64,000 bases of DNA from contig NZ_RBAH01000023.1 of NCBI RefSeq assembly GCF_003626695.1, forward strand, positions 79,922-143,921. Direction: 5' to 3'. The stretch comes from Paenibacillus ginsengarvi. Lineage in GTDB: Bacteria; Bacillota; Bacilli; Paenibacillales; NBRC-103111. Within the stretch, counting starts at the first letter, position 1. Each line of letters begins with the position of its first letter. This document shows positions 1-6,429 of this stretch, piece by piece. The position numbers and the translations under genes were made by a program. The notes under the pieces were generated by a model. The model saw only the letters and a program-made list of their open reading frames with translations, was not told the DNA's origin and ran no database searches.

Positions 1-573
1 TTTGTGCTCTAGCACTCGAATCGCACCATCTACTCCTAATACTTTTACAAGCATATGCCAAATAGAGAAATAAATCATATGCATTTCTAGTTCAATTTTA
101 TCCCGTTTGTCTAGTATCTTTATTTTCTTGTTGATAGAATAGAAGTCCTCGAGAAATGTATAGAATAAAATTAACTCTGAACGATACTCTAGTGATCCCT
201 CACCGTCGAATGTATATTTTGCCCGAAATACTTTAGTATAAGCTTGCCGTAAACCTGGTGAAGCAAATTTTAAATTTTCACTGATGTGCTTTAAAAATTT
301 ATTCTTGTACTCTTTCTCACTGAACCCTTCATTCAGGTCATGGGCCTTTCGAAACATAGTAGACATATCGAAGTATGCATATACATCGATAATAATTGGA
401 GCAATTAGCTGAAAATAAGTGTCGCGATAATTTTTAATAGCTTCGCGACGAATTGTTAATCGATGTGAAAAATACTGAGCTACACAAGCCCCTATAAAAG
501 CGCCTACTAATGTTGCAAATGACGTAATAAATGCGGGCCGAACAGAATCGGGCAACGAATCCAAAAATCCCAT
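1..573 (-). CDS. Membrane-anchored phage protein of unknown function (partial)
   Basis: An open frame of 191 codons starts at an ATG at 573 with an AGGTGA ribosome binding site just upstream. It runs off the left edge without a stop, so the C-terminus is missing. Residues about 12-33 form one hydrophobic segment (small residues, then AQYFSHR), followed by a basic stretch and a mostly helical region rich in Lys, Tyr and Phe. The likely topology is one N-terminal membrane helix with a cytoplasmic body. I do not recognise the family. The gene is clearly more AT-rich than the adjoining early operon, which suggests separate acquisition; prophage accessory genes of this shape are sometimes exclusion or defence genes, but nothing here proves that. 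Confidence 0.6.
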   Translation of the reverse strand, partial: MGFLDSLPDSVRPAFITSFATLVGAFIGACVAQYFSHRLTIRREAIKNYRDTYFQLIAPIIIDVYAYFDMSTMFRKAHDLNEGFSEKEYKNKFLKHISENLKFASPGLRQAYTKVFRAKYTFDGEGSLEYRSELILFYTFLEDFYSINKKIKILDKRDKIELEMHMIYFSIWHMLVKVLGVDGAIRVLEHK

Positions 574-652
574 GTCTTCACCTCGATTTCAGATTTCGAC
601 ATCCTGCAGGGATTTCCTCCCATATGCAGAATACTTCTTTTGGAGGTGCCCC

Positions 653-844
653 ATGATCGAAAAATATTCGCTCGCCAATGAGCCCGGGAAGACAATGTTC
701 GTTTTCCCGGCGCTGGCCGGCAAGGTGTATGGCCATATCGTTAAAAACCGGACAGCGAAAGATCCTGCTAAGCTCGTGTTTGAAACGCCCAAGTACGATA
801 ACGTTGAAGCGTTGAAAGCCGACTACCCGGAGGCGGAGGAATAA
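653..844 (+). CDS. Small phage protein, 63 aa, unknown function
   Basis: The ATG at 653 has an excellent ribosome binding site (GGAGG, seven bases upstream), which decides this start over an upstream in-frame ATG. The product begins MIEKYSLANEPGK and ends in an acidic tail. Its stop TAA overlaps the ATG of the next gene by one base, so the two are probably translated together. No domain is recognised. It lies on the plus strand, against the direction of the early operon. Confidence 0.55.
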   Translation: MIEKYSLANEPGKTMFVFPALAGKVYGHIVKNRTAKDPAKLVFETPKYDNVEALKADYPEAEE

Positions 845-1038
845 TGCTCGCTTCCGGTTTTGTCTTAAGCTCCGACCATCATTTTCGAGTTGCCATGCAT
901 AACGGCCTGCCTGTTGAGGTATGGCTGCACGGCGAGCTGCTTGACTACGGCGGACCGATCGAGGCGATCAATGAGCATTTTGCCACGATCCAGGGCTCCA
1001 AATACCCGCGTTCGTCCTGCGTGTTCAAAATCCGATAA
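844..1038 (+). CDS. Small phage protein, 64 aa, unknown function
   Basis: The ATG shares one base with the stop of the preceding 63-aa gene, with a GGAGGA binding site inside that gene's end. The product has no signal peptide or membrane segment and no recognised family. A hairpin follows at 1047-1063. The pair 653-1038 looks like a two-gene plus-strand unit. Confidence 0.5.
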   Translation: MLASGFVLSSDHHFRVAMHNGLPVEVWLHGELLDYGGPIEAINEHFATIQGSKYPRSSCVFKIR

Positions 1039-1040
1039 AC

Positions 1041-1070
1041 AAAAAAGTTCCCGTTTTGGGAACCTCTCTC
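1041..1070 (+). terminator. Hairpin terminator after the two-gene plus-strand unit
   Basis: A-run, then inverted repeat GTTCCC-GTTTT-GGGAAC (1047-1063), followed by a CT-rich rather than pure T tract. The inner 15 bases (1048-1062) are identical to one palindrome of the replication-origin array at 13882-13896, so this site could instead, or also, bind the same initiator. Confidence 0.4.
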
Positions 1071-1410
1071 TTTATATGTACTTAGTTACAAAGGCGGTGT
1101 TTTAAAACCTCGCCGCTGCTGTTTTAATGATTGATGATTAGAATATCGCTTTCGCTCATTCTCTTTAAAAGCCTAGCACTTAGTTACTAGATACGTAATA
1201 AGGGCATTATACTGATTTGGCCGATTTGAGGTCAATCGCCCCAAAGCCTCATTTTAATAATACCGCCCCCGGGGAGGCGGCTGAAGATGTGGGGCATGTA
1301 TTTCTTACTTGGCACAATACAAGAATACCATGCCCCGGTGCAAATGCTCTGCGTTTTTTCTTCGATTTTTCCGCGATTTTCCTTTAATTTCTCTTCACGT
1401 TTTCCGGGCT
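1071..1410. other. Intergenic region without a convincing gene
   Basis: About 340 bases with no ORF backed by a ribosome binding site. A 22-bp near-palindrome centred on GTTTTAAAAC lies at 1093-1114, and the 10-mer ACTTAGTTAC occurs twice exactly 100 bases apart (1079 and 1179). A GC-rich hairpin lies at about 1263-1281. Their role is unknown. Confidence 0.4.
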
Positions 1411-1851
1411 TTATTCTTGGCCGGGGGCGTACACCTCGAGCCGCAGCGCGAATGCGAGCTTATAAACGGCGCTGGATTTGATCTTGTAATACCTGCCTTC
1501 ACGGATGTCCATGTCCATCATGACCTGATAGTCGAATACCTCATCCTCCAGGTACCGCCGCTCAATAATCTCGCGTTCGATTCGACCGAGGCGGGACACG
1601 GCCCGAATCACCTGTTCATACCGCTGATGCTCTGACTCTTCCATGTCTACGTTATGGACCGCGGTATCCTCGGTCGCCTTACTGATCGCATTCGTATTTC
1701 CATGAAAGCGAGGAGTCCACGAAGTTGTCGTTTGGATCTCTCGCCGGATAAACCCGACCTGCTTGTATATACGTGCTGACTCCAATCGTTCCTCAACGGC
1801 CGTCCGGGTCGCCTCTCTGTCTATTTCAAACGGAAATTGCATCTGTGCCAT
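1411..1851 (-). CDS. ArpU-family late transcription regulator of phage
   Basis: This 146-aa protein resembles the ArpU/RinA-like regulators that switch on phage packaging and structural genes late in infection. The supporting signature is a helical region around RIEREIIERRYL followed by a sigma-like helix-turn-helix toward the C-terminus (DYQVMMDMDIREGRYYKIKSSAVYKLA). I chose the ATG at 1851 because a GGAGG lies 11 bases upstream; an earlier Met in the frame lacks one. It is the last clear gene of the leftward early operon. In related phages terminase and head genes follow, which implies that the late region lies beyond the left edge of the window. Confidence 0.7.
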   Translation of the reverse strand: MAQMQFPFEIDREATRTAVEERLESARIYKQVGFIRREIQTTTSWTPRFHGNTNAISKATEDTAVHNVDMEESEHQRYEQVIRAVSRLGRIEREIIERRYLEDEVFDYQVMMDMDIREGRYYKIKSSAVYKLAFALRLEVYAPGQE

Positions 1852-1913
1852 GCTGCCCCACACCTCCGGATGTGATATACTTGGTGATGTGATGTGGAAC
1901 GAAGTGTTCGACA

Positions 1914-1953
1914 CCCCCGCGGCCCGGCCAGGTGCGGGGGTTATTTTTATTTT
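1914..1953 (+). terminator. GC-rich hairpin with T-tract
   Basis: CCCCCGC (1914-1920) pairs with GCGGGGG (1934-1940) and is followed by a T-rich tract on the plus strand. It would stop plus-strand transcripts; on the minus strand it lies in the leader of the ArpU-like gene. Confidence 0.5.
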
Positions 1954-1958
1954 ACAGC

Positions 1959-2102
1959 CTATTTTGCAGGTTGTTTCTGCGAATTTTCATTCGGCAAGCT
2001 TTCCGACCATGATTCCGGCGATGTCTCGGCTACCCGAACGATAATGCCATGTACATTCCGCGCAACCCAAAGCATTTCCTGCTTCCAGACGGCCTCATTC
2101 AT
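1959..2102 (-). CDS. Small phage protein, 47 aa, unknown function
   Basis: A short frame beginning MNEAVWKQEM and ending in PAK, with AAGGA 11 bases upstream of the ATG. Its start overlaps the end of the upstream frameshifted gene by eight bases, the usual spacing in this operon, which supports both. No family is recognised. Confidence 0.45.
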   Translation of the reverse strand: MNEAVWKQEMLWVARNVHGIIVRVAETSPESWSESLPNENSQKQPAK

Positions 2103-2281
2103 TGGCTTCACGTTCCTTTCCACGATCGAGCAGATTTACTGCTGCACCCTGCGGTTTATTGATTAATGTTAAAGGCGACAGCAGTTTGACGGTCATCTCG
2201 AATACTTGCCGCTGCTCCTCCGTGAGTGCCGCGGGGTAGAATACCGTCTTTGCAATAAAACAGCACTGGTTGATCTTTCAT
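2095..2281 (-). pseudogene. Frameshifted small phage gene (about 60 codons)
   Basis: A well-placed ribosome binding site (GAGGAG) and ATG at 2281 open a frame reading MKDQPVLFYCKDGI, which soon becomes unnatural and stops. From the same point a neighbouring frame continues as a plausible helical protein (TEEQRQVFEMTVKLLSP and onward) and ends at 2095, overlapping the next start by eight bases as its neighbours do. The span is 187 bases, one more than a multiple of three. A single-base insertion near 2240 would explain this. A sequencing error is the alternative. Confidence 0.5.
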
Positions 2282-2373
2282 GGCTGCTCTCCTCATCAGA
2301 TGAACTTTCTACTTTCCAGATCAATTTCACCCGTATCCTGATTCCAGTCAGCGACGGGCTTCGGCCTATTCCG

Positions 2374-2697
2374 TTACTTTGCACGCTCGTACTTCACATC
2401 ATGGAAAAACTCGCTCAAGAGATAGGCGCATCCGGCTTCCTTGTGCTCGTGTTTCGGCTCCCATGATCCCATAATTGCTTTTACATGACGGAGAGCCTTT
2501 TGGGTTTCCACACCTTCCTTCGGATTCCATTCGGCGTTTTTGAGCCCATAGTAAAACCAATCTGATACGACTTTATTCCATTTGCTTCTTTCACTACGGA
2601 ACTCTTGGGGTATCTCGTTGTAAGGGGGTAGCAGTTTTTTCATATCTCCCCCGAATGCCAAGTTTAGGTCTGTTACTTCCTGAACAGCGATTTTCAT
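2374..2697 (-). CDS. Conserved phage protein, 107 aa
   Basis: An intact frame with AAAGGAG nine bases before the ATG. The body reads FGGDMKKLLPPYNEIPQEF, then a Trp-rich core, then ALRHVKAIMGSWEPKHEHK with a C-terminal helix. This pattern recalls the small phage proteins grouped near DUF5664, including a conserved His/Glu-rich motif, but I am not certain of the family. In the same frame after its stop is an extra stretch, RPKPVADWNQDTGEIDLESR, that looks coding but has no start codon, so a further small gene between 2296 and 2373 may have decayed. Confidence 0.6.
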   Translation of the reverse strand: MKIAVQEVTDLNLAFGGDMKKLLPPYNEIPQEFRSERSKWNKVVSDWFYYGLKNAEWNPKEGVETQKALRHVKAIMGSWEPKHEHKEAGCAYLLSEFFHDVKYERAK

Positions 2698-2818
2698 ATG
2701 ATTTGGCTCCTTTCTTTGATTTGATTTTGCAGCGATGCTGCCATCGATCCGACCGAACCACCCAGGCCGATAAGGGGGTTATAGGGCTGTTACTCTTTTA
2801 CCCCTGTATCTGTTCCAT
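2694..2818 (-). pseudogene. Possible decayed small phage gene
   Basis: A strong ribosome binding site (AAAGGAG) and ATG at 2818 lead into MEQIQG and an immediate stop. A second frame from about 2790 onward reads as a sensible peptide (NPLIGLGGSVGSMAASLQN) and ends by overlapping the next ATG in an ATGA. The total length of 125 bases is not a multiple of three, and an in-frame TAA also has to be crossed. I infer a degenerate gene of about 40 codons. Confidence 0.3.
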
Positions 2819-2895
2819 GAGGATTCTCCTTTACCACAATATACCTGTATACCTCACCTTTGACGTTCGCTAGAATCAATCAGGAGGTGCTTATC

Positions 2896-3081
2896 TTGCA
2901 CGGAATCATGGTTCATCAATACTTAGATTATTGCAAACGTCACCCCGAGGAGCGGAACAAATCCGGCGATATTTACGATCGCTTTTACTTGTTTTTGACT
3001 GATCTTCTTGGGATGGACGCACGGGAGGCTCAGGAAGAAACAGCATACTGGATGAATCAGGTTTGCGATTTAATGGATTAG
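2896..3081 (+). CDS. Small phage protein, 61 aa, unknown function
   Basis: The start is probably the TTG at 2896, eight bases after a perfect AGGAGG; the next ATG (2908) is 20 bases away from it. The protein is acidic and helical (HPEERNKSGDIYDRFYLFL), without a membrane segment. It lies on the plus strand inside a minus-strand operon. No family is recognised. Confidence 0.5.
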   Translation: MHGIMVHQYLDYCKRHPEERNKSGDIYDRFYLFLTDLLGMDAREAQEETAYWMNQVCDLMD

Positions 3082-3118
3082 GGGGCAAATCCTCTTCTCC
3101 TTTAGCCCCTATTGGGCC

Positions 3119-3292
3119 TTAATGGTGGCAACTGCAAACCGCGATTGCGTTTCGTTGATCGTGCCAAAACTCGAAGCGTATACGCGCCTGACGCTGTTCT
3201 TCGGATGTTTTCGTTTCATCACGGACTATCCTCACCTGCTCCAGCATTTTGTCGTGCATTTCATGCCATTTGCATTGTGGCCTATCCTTCAT
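3119..3292 (-). CDS. Small phage protein, 57 aa, unknown function
   Basis: Starts at an ATG that overlaps the stop of the upstream gene as ATGA. The product is charged and helical (KMLEQVRIVRDETKTSEEQR) and ends in a Cys/His-rich tail (AVCSCHH). It is the third member of a coupled trio with the two genes above it. Confidence 0.5.
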   Translation of the reverse strand: MKDRPQCKWHEMHDKMLEQVRIVRDETKTSEEQRQARIRFEFWHDQRNAIAVCSCHH

Positions 3293-3615
3293 GGGGTCTG
3301 CTCCAATCCGGCGAGACGCTTCATGATCAACCATTCATCAAGTGGAGGTGTAAACGGATTTTCTGTTTCTGCACGATGAGTAAAAGCAGGATGGCAGCTT
3401 GCCTTATATCGAATCGACAATTTGTAATCCATAACCATGCGTACTACTTCTTCCGGCGTCTCTTTAACGTACAAGGGGGGATAACTGTATTCATCGTTTA
3501 CCCTGGAGATGGCCGTTCCTTCCATATCATCAAAAGCTCCAAATCCAACGCCCGTTACATGTTCCACAATCAGCCAATGCGGCTTTCCCGTCTTGAGCAA
3601 GGTCAATTTGATCAT
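3289..3615 (-). CDS. Phage protein, 108 aa, unknown function
   Basis: The ATG at 3615 follows GGGAGGA and overlaps the stop of the ASCH gene (ATGA), so it is chosen over upstream Met codons. The N-terminus (MIKLTLLKTGKPHWLIVEHV) looks like a small beta-rich domain, and the middle part may be helical. No family is recognised; translational coupling to the ASCH gene suggests they are made together. Confidence 0.55.
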   Translation of the reverse strand: MIKLTLLKTGKPHWLIVEHVTGVGFGAFDDMEGTAISRVNDEYSYPPLYVKETPEEVVRMVMDYKLSIRYKASCHPAFTHRAETENPFTPPLDEWLIMKRLAGLEQTP

Positions 3616-4070
3616 TTCGTTTGCTCCTCCCTCACCCAATTCCAAAGACCCTGCTGACCCTTCGCTGGAATCGGATCCGGCAGCTGTTTCACGTCGTTCA
3701 GTTCCCAAACAAAACGGCCAGAAGTGTAATCTCCAAAAATGAACTCTTTATCCGTTGTTTCAAAATGCGTTCGCCGCCTCTCGGCTTCAAGAAGAACAAG
3801 CCCGCCTAATGTATCGTGCTTTATCATGAAGCACTCTGAAAGATTCGCGGTAGCCACGACAACCCCGGTCGGCAGGTTGCCCGCCGTATAGCCATGTGCG
3901 GCCAGCGTCGACCTGATTGGCTCCCGCTCGCACGCTTCCCGGTCCACCTTTTTGCCGGCGTGGATCGCGATCGGCCCGCGGTATTTCGTCGGCCAGCTGC
4001 GCGTTTCGAACTGCTTGTCCCCTATGGCAATCAGCGTTGCCCACGGCTGGATTATCGTTATAGCTTTCAT
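3612..4070 (-). CDS. ASCH-domain protein
   Basis: This 152-aa protein has the ASCH signature at its start: IQPWATLIAIG, K-ETRSW and YRGPIAIHAGK (residues about 6-42), a fold related to PUA RNA-binding domains. ASCH proteins are thought to bind RNA or modified nucleotides, and some cleave RNA or deaminate nucleosides; which applies here cannot be told. Such genes are common in temperate phage early regions. The ATG at 4070 gives the best fit to the family start. Its stop overlaps the next gene. Confidence 0.8.
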   Translation of the reverse strand: MKAITIIQPWATLIAIGDKQFETRSWPTKYRGPIAIHAGKKVDREACEREPIRSTLAAHGYTAGNLPTGVVVATANLSECFMIKHDTLGGLVLLEAERRRTHFETTDKEFIFGDYTSGRFVWELNDVKQLPDPIPAKGQQGLWNWVREEQTK

Positions 4071-4206
4071 GATTACCACCCGTCCCCTTCATGTTTCGGT
4101 TGATCGTACGCTTGGAAGCCGTCGTAATCTCCCTTGAATTAATAAACACTGCAACATTCAGTCCGTTTTATCGTATTAATCTATAAACTTGAGGAAGGTG
4201 ATCAAA

Positions 4207-4401
4207 ATGGCCATAATATTTACTGGTGTACTATTCATCTCGTTACTCCTTCTGGTCCTTCACATCCTAGTTTGCGTTTGGGCATACCGAGACTGCATCA
4301 GTAGGGGTAGAAGTAGCGAGTACGCTATCGTCGTGCTAGTTGCTCTTTTGTTTTTCCCAGTTGCCGGGTTAATTGTTTATTTATTAATTCGCAATAATTA
4401 G
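4207..4401 (+). CDS. Small two-helix membrane protein, PLDc_N-like
   Basis: The ATG at 4207 follows a GGAAGGTGA site. The 64-aa product has two hydrophobic helices separated by a short loop with the pattern W-AYRDC-SRG, followed by LFFPVAGLIVYLL. This matches the phospholipase D N-terminal-type membrane module (PLDc_N), which also occurs alone in small proteins. It lies alone on the plus strand and may be a lysogenic-conversion gene. Function unknown. Confidence 0.6.
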   Translation: MAIIFTGVLFISLLLLVLHILVCVWAYRDCISRGRSSEYAIVVLVALLFFPVAGLIVYLLIRNN

Positions 4402-4455
4402 GGGGAAGCATTCCCCCCATCCACGCACCTCTTTCGCGGCTAAGTTCTTTTCAGC

Positions 4456-5214
4456 TTATTTCACCCCCGGAAACTCGTCCCATATCCGCCCATCCAATAA
4501 GCGGCCGGCAGCTTTCTTGCCAATCCGGCGAACCGTCGCGCCGTCAGCGAATTGATGGTGGGGCCCGTCCCCTTCAACTTCGCTGACTGAAACAAATTCT
4601 CCCCACTGTTTAAATAGGAACGGCACACCTGCAGCCTGACACTGATCCCGGAGGCTGCGCGCCCAATCAGGATGCATCGGGCGGGCGCCCGATCCGCTCT
4701 CGCCGCCGACTACACACCACTGGATGTGCTCGTTTGTCGGTTCCGCATTCGGGTACCCGTGGATGTTGTCCGGATCATAGTAGCTCGGGCTCCATCCGGG
4801 AGTGAGCAACCATTCCCCGAGGTTTACCGGTCCCAGCAGTGGCTCACATGAGAGGAACCGGACCGCCGCCGGCGTCTGGAGCAGCAGCGGGATGCGCCTG
4901 TCCGCCTCTTGTTGGTTTTCGACCGTTGTCCCAATCCAGACATTTTTCCAGCCGCTCCATAACGGACTCGTCATCCGGCTTATGTTTTGTGGCCGCTTGG
5001 TGAGCAGTAGCCAGTCGAGATTTGGCGTGCTTGCGATTAAACCAAAGAGATCATGACGCCATTTATCAGGCACCTGATTGTCGAACACGTCCGCAAGGCT
5101 CGCGCAGAAGACGCGCTGCCGCCGGGCGTTCTCCTCGTAAAATCGATCATGCTTGGCATTCCATTTAATCGGCTGCCGCCACGTACCGCAGGATATCGTC
5201 GATGATCGCCGCAT
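4456..5214 (-). pseudogene. Gp37/Gp68-family protein lacking its N-terminus
   Basis: The frame matches the middle and end of the phage Gp37/Gp68 family (DUF5131, PF07505): RRQRVFCASLADVFD, WLLLTKRP, WIGTTVEN, RFLSCEPLLG, VVGGESGSGARPMHPDW and PFLFKQWGE occur in the expected order. Full-length members begin with IEWTD-TWNP and a cysteine cluster, which is absent here: the frame only becomes recognisable at about residue 12 and has no ribosome binding site. Upstream, at 5165-5260, a different small gene occupies the space. The 5' end was most likely lost by deletion, removing the cysteine motif, so the gene is probably inactive. Confidence 0.7.
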
Positions 5215-5260
5215 GCTGCGGGTTGTAGCCCCGGAAATTCGGCGATATGTCTTTGAACAT
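5165..5260 (-). CDS. Small phage protein, 31 aa
   Basis: A GAGGTGA site precedes the ATG at 5260; the product begins MFKDISPNFRGYNPQ and ends AAAD. It sits just downstream of the methyltransferase remnant and overlaps the 5' end of the truncated Gp37/Gp68 frame. It may itself be the fused front of a once longer gene. Confidence 0.35.
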   Translation of the reverse strand: MFKDISPNFRGYNPQHAAIIDDILRYVAAAD

Positions 5261-5267
5261 GCCCGTC

Positions 5268-5322
5268 ACCTCATAGCTGCAATTTCGGCTGCACCGTAGC
5301 CGTTCGGCGTTCGGCCAACTCG
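5268..5322. repeat. 55-bp direct repeat, copy A
   Basis: Matches 6177-6231 with four mismatches in 55 bases. Read on the minus strand it encodes the last residues of a DNA methyltransferase (LAERRTATVQPKLQL). Confidence 0.85.
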
Positions 5323-5437
5323 ACATAGTCTGGATTCATCTCGATCACTGTGCATTCACGCCCGTTTTCGAGCGCGACCTTTAACGGTGTTCCGCTCCCG
5401 CCGAATGGATCAAGAACGTGCCAGCCTACAGGATGCT
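5271..5437 (-). pseudogene. C-terminal remnant of an N4/N6 DNA methyltransferase
   Basis: Minus-strand reading gives PVGWHVLDPFGGSGT, KVALENGREC, VIEMNPDYVELAERR and a stop at 5271. This is the C-terminal SAM-binding motif (DPFGGSGT) and following helix of beta-class DNA methylases (PF01555). The catalytic part, which should lie at higher coordinates, is replaced by AT-rich DNA beginning at about 5440. The remnant has no start codon and cannot make an active enzyme. Confidence 0.8.
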
Positions 5438-5526
5438 ATATCCTATATTGGATGTATCTGTATTTACAATTAATTATAGGATTTTTTAATAGATATCGAC
5501 TTTATTCGAGATTATTTAGTTAAATT

Positions 5527-5559
5527 ATACCATGTTATAAAATGGTATTGTTGTATAAT
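5527..5559 (+). promoter_or_regulatory. Promoter with overlapping palindromic operator
   Basis: A perfect -10 box TATAAT lies at 5554-5559. Just upstream is the inverted repeat ATACCAT (5527-5533) and ATGGTAT (5542-5548) with eight bases between, covering the expected -35 position (5531-5536, CATGTT, poor). A strong -10 with a covered, weak -35 suggests control by a DNA-binding protein. The promoter would drive the secreted-protein gene at 5623. Confidence 0.5.
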
Positions 5560-5622
5560 GATCCCTAGTGGAGTCGTTGGCCAACAGATATCTACGTAAT
5601 CAATATCAAGGAGGAACATAAA

Positions 5623-6072
5623 GTGAGATTTCCGAATAAACGGTCTCTAATGGTTTCCTTAATGATGCTAGTTCTCCTATTCAGTTTCAGCACTTCTGCA
5701 TTTGCTGATGGTTACGTTACAAAGTTCGTGGTACCATCGAGCCACCTTACTACTACTCCAAGTAACCCTTATTGGCTAGAGGATAGCTACGAAGAAGTCT
5801 TCAGTTGGATGCAACCCTCCTCTACATCACTTTTCGTGCTCAGAATTTATCATCCAAATGGTGTATTTGATACTGGATTAATTGCATCTAATACAGCACC
5901 AGGGTCATATTCTGGGTGGTATCACTTCCAAAATTCGATTTGGGGGTCTTTACCTAGGGATACAACTATGTGGGCTACTATAGGTACATATGAATGGGTA
6001 CCAGGAACTGGTTTTGTACTTAATGGTACCGATTCTGTCTACTTCGCTATTGCGAGTCCTCCTGAATCTTAA
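5623..6072 (+). CDS. Small secreted protein of unknown function
   Basis: Starts with GTG after an AAGGAGG site. Residues 1-29 form a clear signal peptide (basic MRFPNKR, hydrophobic core, AFA-D cleavage site), leaving a mature protein of about 120 residues rich in Ser, Thr, Tyr and Trp, probably a beta-sandwich. No cysteines or catalytic motif stand out and no family is recognised. The gene has its own promoter and terminator, is much more AT-rich than its surroundings, and is inserted between broken phage genes. This is the layout of a phage moron, a gene expressed from the lysogen. Confidence 0.75.
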   Translation: MRFPNKRSLMVSLMMLVLLFSFSTSAFADGYVTKFVVPSSHLTTTPSNPYWLEDSYEEVFSWMQPSSTSLFVLRIYHPNGVFDTGLIASNTAPGSYSGWYHFQNSIWGSLPRDTTMWATIGTYEWVPGTGFVLNGTDSVYFAIASPPES

Positions 6073-6079
6073 TCTTTAT

Positions 6080-6110
6080 AGCTTCGGCGTGTATGCCGCC
6101 GAAGCTTTTT
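6080..6110 (+). terminator. Rho-independent terminator of the secreted-protein gene
   Basis: AGCTTCGGC (6080-6088) pairs with GCCGAAGCT (6098-6106), followed by a T-run. It begins eight bases after the stop codon. Confidence 0.85.
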
Positions 6111-6174
6111 ACCCCTTCTATCATTGGTTACTCTCCTCCTATCGAACCACCGCTTAACTGTTCCAGCCAGTCCA

Positions 6175-6422
6175 TTACCTCAAAGCTGCAATTTCGGCTG
6201 CACCGTAGCCGTCCGTCGTTCGGCCAGCTCGCAGCTCGCTATTAGCTAATCGACCGAGCGGAATCATTGTGCCCGTATGCACCCCGACATAAGCGTCAAA
6301 GTTCGTGCATTTGTAGCAGCGCCCGTTGCCGTATTCCCGCCCGTAATGGCCGCATTGCTCGTATAAATAACCCGACTGCTGCAGAAAGGGCATTTTGTCG
6401 GGACAGGGTATTCACTTGTCAT
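6175..6422 (-). pseudogene. Frameshifted DUF3268-like zinc-finger protein gene
   Basis: The first half, from an ATG at 6422, reads KCPFCSSRVIYTSNA. The second half, in another frame, reads YGREYGNGRCYKC, then FDAYVGVHTGT and PLGRLANSELR. Joined, these give the four-cysteine zinc finger and YVGVH-GT / LGRLAN pattern typical of DUF3268 phage proteins. One missing T near 6340 (ATTAC instead of ATTTAC) would restore the frame. The 3' end then runs out of frame into the second copy of the 55-bp methyltransferase repeat, so a rearrangement has also replaced its tail. Confidence 0.6.
6177..6231. repeat. 55-bp direct repeat, copy B
   Basis: Second copy of the repeat at 5268-5322 (51 of 55 bases identical). 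Here it is joined to the DUF3268-like gene instead of to a methyltransferase body, marking a recombination junction. Confidence 0.85.
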
Positions 6423-6429
6423 CCCCTCG

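Noticed and set aside
2193..2384. 63-codon minus-strand frame of Ser/Arg-rich sequence
   Set aside because: It starts at a GTG without a binding site and overlaps the better-supported frameshifted gene at 2095-2281.
3787..4149. 120-codon minus-strand frame overlapping the ASCH gene
   Set aside because: Out of frame with the ASCH motifs, biased composition, and no homology pattern recognised.
4402..4420. GC hairpin GGGGGAA-GC-TTCCCCC as terminator
   Set aside because: No T-tract on either side; too weak to call a terminator with confidence.
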